This document shows positions 16,347-17,058 of a stretch of DNA of 17,058 nucleotides, piece by piece. The notes under the pieces are model-generated. The model had not been told where the DNA came from, ran no database searches, and worked only from the letters and a program-made list of their open reading frames with translations. The DNA is from Nitrospinota bacterium (GTDB lineage Bacteria > JADFOP01): NCBI GenBank assembly GCA_022562795.1, contig JADFOP010000044.1, positions 1 to 17,058 on the forward strand. The letters are read 5' to 3'. Made by a program: the position numbers and the translations under genes. Within the stretch, counting starts at the first letter, position 1, and every line of letters starts with the position of its first letter.

Positions 16347-16373
16347 ATTATAGCCAATCCCTTGAGAAGTCAA
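16347..16373 (-). promoter_or_regulatory. Sigma-70-like promoter for galU and the lon operon
   Basis: Minus strand: TTGACT (16373-16368), 15-bp spacer, perfect TATAAT (16352-16347). The predicted start near 16340 leaves a leader of about 75 bases before the galU ATG. The spacer is slightly short, but both hexamers are strong and nothing else fits upstream of galU. Confidence 0.55.
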
Positions 16374-16395
16374 GGCATCTTGGTCAGTCTTGCCG

Positions 16396-16425
16396 TTGAC
16401 GCCTTCCATGGGGCTCTGCCATAAT
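16396..16425 (+). promoter_or_regulatory. Sigma-70-like promoter for anmK
   Basis: Plus strand: TTGACG (16396-16401), 18-bp spacer, CATAAT (16420-16425). The predicted start near 16432 lies about 29 bases before the preferred anmK GTG at 16461. The promoter stands back to back with that of galU in the only divergent gap of this region. Confidence 0.5.
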
Positions 16426-16460
16426 CTGCGGCGGTGCACCTCATACAGCGAGGCCGAGTC

Positions 16461-17058
16461 GTGCGAAAATCAGGTTCAGCCATCCGAAGGGGGAGAAAGC
16501 GCAGGGGGCCCCGCCAGTTCATCGGTCTTATGAGCGGCACCTCCGCCGACGGGGTGGACGCGGCCTTAACGACCGTCGAGCGCTACCGACGTGGCGCCGT
16601 AGGCGTGAGGCTCAAGGCCTTCGCCACGTTCCCCTACCCCCCGGACCTTCGGGCTCGAGTTCTCAAAACGGCTGGTGCGGGCCGGGTCCGCCTCGAGGAG
16701 TTGGCGAGCCTAAACGTGGAGCTGGGCGAGGTATTCGGCGAGGCGGCCCGCCGGATCGCACGCAGAGCCAAGACGCCTCTGGCCTCCGTAGCCGCAGTCG
16801 GCTCCCACGGCCAGACGGTCTTTCACGGACCTCGACCCTCTGAGGGGGAAGGGCGGCGGGCAGCCACGCTTCAGATCGCAGATCCGGCGGTGATCGCCGA
16901 GCGGACGGGGTGCACTGTGGTCGCCGACTTCAGGTCTGCTGACGTGGCCGCCGGGGGCGAGGGCGCCCCGCTTTCTCCCCACGGCCACGCCCTGCTATTC
17001 CGCCATCCCCGCCGAGGCCGCCTCATTCTCAACCTCGGCGGCATCGCCAACATCTCGG
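16461..17058 (+). CDS. anmK: Anhydro-N-acetylmuramic acid kinase, N-terminal part (3' end outside window)
   Basis: Phosphorylates and opens 1,6-anhydro-MurNAc during recycling of cell-wall fragments. The frame is open to the window edge. Clear family motifs: FIGLMSGTSADGVDAAL (phosphate loop), VAAVGSHGQTVFHGP, ATLQIADPAVIAERTG, VVADFRSADVAAGGEGAPLS (catalytic Asp region), LILNLGGIANIS. I prefer the GTG at 16461, which leaves a basic tail (RKSGSAIRRGRKRRGPR) before the usual start; a GTG at 16434 would sit almost on the predicted transcription start. No ATG precedes the conserved phosphate loop (the first is the Met inside LMSG), so the start is unsure. The peptide shown is about 199 residues of a normal ~370. 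Confidence 0.92.
   Translation, partial: MRKSGSAIRRGRKRRGPRQFIGLMSGTSADGVDAALTTVERYRRGAVGVRLKAFATFPYPPDLRARVLKTAGAGRVRLEELASLNVELGEVFGEAARRIARRAKTPLASVAAVGSHGQTVFHGPRPSEGEGRRAATLQIADPAVIAERTGCTVVADFRSADVAAGGEGAPLSPHGHALLFRHPRRGRLILNLGGIANIS

Overview
The window looks like a GC-rich bacterial contig, probably from an environmental assembly. I cannot place it firmly. The Gram-negative envelope genes, the archaeal-type nicotinate phosphoribosyltransferase and the galU-lon-thiL-corC order suggest a deep Proteobacteria-, Nitrospinota- or Tectomicrobia-like lineage, but this is a guess.

Layout. (1) 1-1906, plus strand: the end of methylmalonyl-CoA mutase small subunit (mutA) and the first ~420 codons of the large subunit (mutB), which stops abruptly. 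(2) 1906-4009, minus strand: a metal-handling operon read from right to left: thioredoxin-like protein, beta-barrel outer-membrane protein, secreted heavy-metal-associated (HMA) protein, and a permease that loses its 3' end at the same point where mutB breaks. A divergent MerR-family regulator (4141-4548, plus) and a MerR-type promoter with a 20-bp spacer control it. (3) 4545-16265, minus strand: a long housekeeping array, galU, lon, nicotinate phosphoribosyltransferase, thiL, a DUF2062 membrane protein, two tandem CNNM/CorC proteins, tyrS, an orphan PurM/HypE-like ATP-binding protein and a TauE/SafE permease. Several of its genes overlap by 1-14 bases. (4) 16461-end, plus strand: the start of anmK (anhydro-N-acetylmuramic acid kinase), divergent from galU.

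The main discovery is the HMA gene at 2302-2811. Ordinary translation shows only a 112-codon C-terminal fragment. Read through two in-frame TGA codons, it gives a complete 169-residue protein with a good ribosome binding site, a signal peptide and the motif G-M-V-U-P-T-U. Both TGAs fall exactly on the two Cys positions of the HMA metal-binding motif GMxCxxC. Each is followed by a compact hairpin at the distance expected for a bacterial SECIS. I read this as a double-selenocysteine (UxxU) periplasmic metal-binding protein in a MerR-controlled trans-envelope metal operon. No selA, selB, selC or selD gene is visible here, so Sec decoding is inferred.

Two integrity warnings: the mutB/permease junction near 1870-1910 looks like a rearrangement or assembly chimera, and galU carries an apparent one-base deletion near 16224.
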